Translations under genes and position numbers: made by a program
Shown here: positions 7,082 through 7,809 of the stretch, piece after piece
How positions within the stretch are numbered: the first letter of the stretch is position 1
How the letters are laid out: each line of letters begins with the position of its first letter
DNA from: Rudanella sp.
GTDB taxonomy: Bacteria; Bacteroidota; Bacteroidia; Cytophagales; Spirosomataceae
Assembly (NCBI GenBank): GCA_026785985.1
Contig: JAJAYX010000348.1
Span: 1 to 7,809 of the forward strand
Reading direction: 5' to 3'
Length of the DNA stretch: 7,809 nucleotides
The notes under the pieces: model-generated
Told to the model about the DNA's origin: nothing
What the model saw: only the letters and a program-made list of their open reading frames with translations
Database searches by the model: none

Positions 7082-7108
7082 TCGCCATTCACCCTTCACC
7101 ATTCGCCA
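7078..7108. repeat. Direct repeat pair at the GT4/acyltransferase junction
   Basis: The 10-base word CCATTCGCCA occurs at 7078-7087 and again at 7099-7108, 21 bases apart, with related CATTC/CTTCACC words between them. On the coding strand it reads TGGCGAATGG twice. It spans the end of the GT4 gene, its TGA at 7089-7091 and the candidate starts of the acyltransferase. Runs of GAATGG-like words are a recurring kind of junction sequence in Bacteroidota, and here they make the start of the next gene ambiguous. Confidence 0.5.
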
Positions 7109-7809
7109 AATCATTAAATAGTTTTAAGAGAACTGCCACGCCCTGTTCGGCGGGGTGACGGTTAAGAATTTTTTCACGAAGCCGGCTGCCGAGCTGTTTC
7201 GTTTTGACGGGGTCGTTGGCCAGAGTCACGATGGCCTGCGCCATGCCATCGAGGTGCAGATAGGGTACCACCACACCGGCATCGGCTTCAACCAGTTCGG
7301 GAGAGCCGCCTGCCCCGGCAAAGCACACCACCGGCACTCCGCACAGGCCCGCTTCGAGCACTACCAACGGGTAGGGATCTTCGCGGGAGGTGAGGGCAAA
7401 AAGACTGAACTGACTCATGTAGTGCAGCACATCGGGCGTTGGCTCGAGGAAATGAACCCGCTCGGTGAGCCAGGCTTTCTGCACGTCGAGCCAGAGATCA
7501 TCGCGATACGAGCCTTTGGGCATGCCGACCCACACAAAATAGATGGGCATAGCAGGGGCCAGATTCGTAACCAAGCGGGCTAGTGTCACAAACAGATCGT
7601 TTCCCTTGCGCCACTCGGCATTGCCGCAGCCGCCCACCACCACGGCATCGGGCGGAATACCCAGTTGCCGTATCAGAGCTGCCCCCGCTCCGACATTTCG
7701 GTCGGCCTGTTGTGCGTTGGCTACGTTTTGCTGCAACGTCGGCGTGTCGATCAGGGTGAACAGGGTGATTTTCGCGGGGTCAAAACCCTGACTCTCCACA
7801 TAATAGGCC
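7089..7809 (-). CDS. Glycosyltransferase family 4 protein, C-terminal part
   Basis: The frame is open to the right edge, so the N-terminal (acceptor-binding) domain lies outside the window. A GTG at 7799 is not taken as a start because reading continues upstream (AYYVESQGFD). About 239 codons are visible, covering the donor-binding Rossmann domain of a GT-B enzyme. VVVGGCGNAEWRKGNDLFV opens the domain with a glycine-rich loop and the R-K pair common in GT4. YFVWVGMPKG and VHFLEPTPDVLHYM follow. LTSREDPYPLVVLEAGLCGVPVV is the donor-site signature, in which the first acidic residue of the usual E-x7-E is Asp, with a Glu next to it. The protein ends LLKLFNDLANGEG and TGA. It is the most upstream visible gene of the operon, so the operon promoter is not in this window. 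It probably adds a sugar from a nucleotide donor at the cytoplasmic face; the sugar is unknown. Confidence 0.92.
   Translation of the reverse strand, partial: AYYVESQGFDPAKITLFTLIDTPTLQQNVANAQQADRNVGAGAALIRQLGIPPDAVVVGGCGNAEWRKGNDLFVTLARLVTNLAPAMPIYFVWVGMPKGSYRDDLWLDVQKAWLTERVHFLEPTPDVLHYMSQFSLFALTSREDPYPLVVLEAGLCGVPVVCFAGAGGSPELVEADAGVVVPYLHLDGMAQAIVTLANDPVKTKQLGSRLREKILNRHPAEQGVAVLLKLFNDLANGEG

Noticed and set aside
7089..7799. Complete 236-residue gene starting at GTG 7799
   Set aside because: The frame stays open to the window edge and only the C-terminal half of a GT4 enzyme is present, so this is a partial gene, not a short one.
1..7809. Defence system, CRISPR array, transposon or prophage genes
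   Set aside because: No regularly spaced repeats, transposase, integrase, nuclease or phage-type protein was found on either strand; all large frames are explained by secreted proteins or glycan synthesis.

Overview
The window looks like a chromosomal segment from a Bacteroidota bacterium of the Cytophagales, most likely Spirosoma or a relative. This is an inference from protein style only: a ThuA-domain protein beside a cupredoxin-type secreted protein, a DUF5672 glycosyltransferase-like protein, a lack of Shine-Dalgarno sequences at several starts, and roughly balanced GC content. No rRNA, tRNA, CRISPR array, insertion sequence or integrase was seen.

Left part (1-2054): two divergently transcribed genes for exported proteins. 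On the minus strand (1-975, running off the left edge) is a secreted protein with a type-1 copper (cupredoxin) domain followed by a galactose-binding-like beta-sandwich. It has no usable ATG before its signal peptide, so a TTG start is proposed. On the plus strand (1068-2054) is a secreted ThuA-domain protein. The short spacer between them must hold both promoters.

Right part (2079-7809): six minus-strand genes, read from right to left, that form one tightly packed cell-surface glycan operon. In transcription order they are a GT4 glycosyltransferase (5' end beyond the right edge), a membrane acyltransferase-3 (OafA-like), a GT8-like GT-A glycosyltransferase, a GT9 (heptosyltransferase-like) protein, a DUF5672 protein and a GT2 glycosyltransferase. 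Three junctions overlap by 1 or 4 bases, one has a short gap or overlap depending on the start chosen, and the last has a 23-base gap. This indicates a single transcript with translational coupling.

The five transferases would add successive sugars to a lipid-linked or LPS-type acceptor at the inner face of the inner membrane, and the acyltransferase would decorate the product with an acetyl or similar group. No flippase, polymerase, ligase or nucleotide-sugar synthesis gene lies in the window, so the identity of the glycan cannot be fixed from here. The operon ends convergently against the ThuA gene with only 24 bases between the stop codons. I found no clear new defence or mobile system. 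The least characterised parts are the DUF5672 protein, the GT8-like protein and the cupredoxin fusion.
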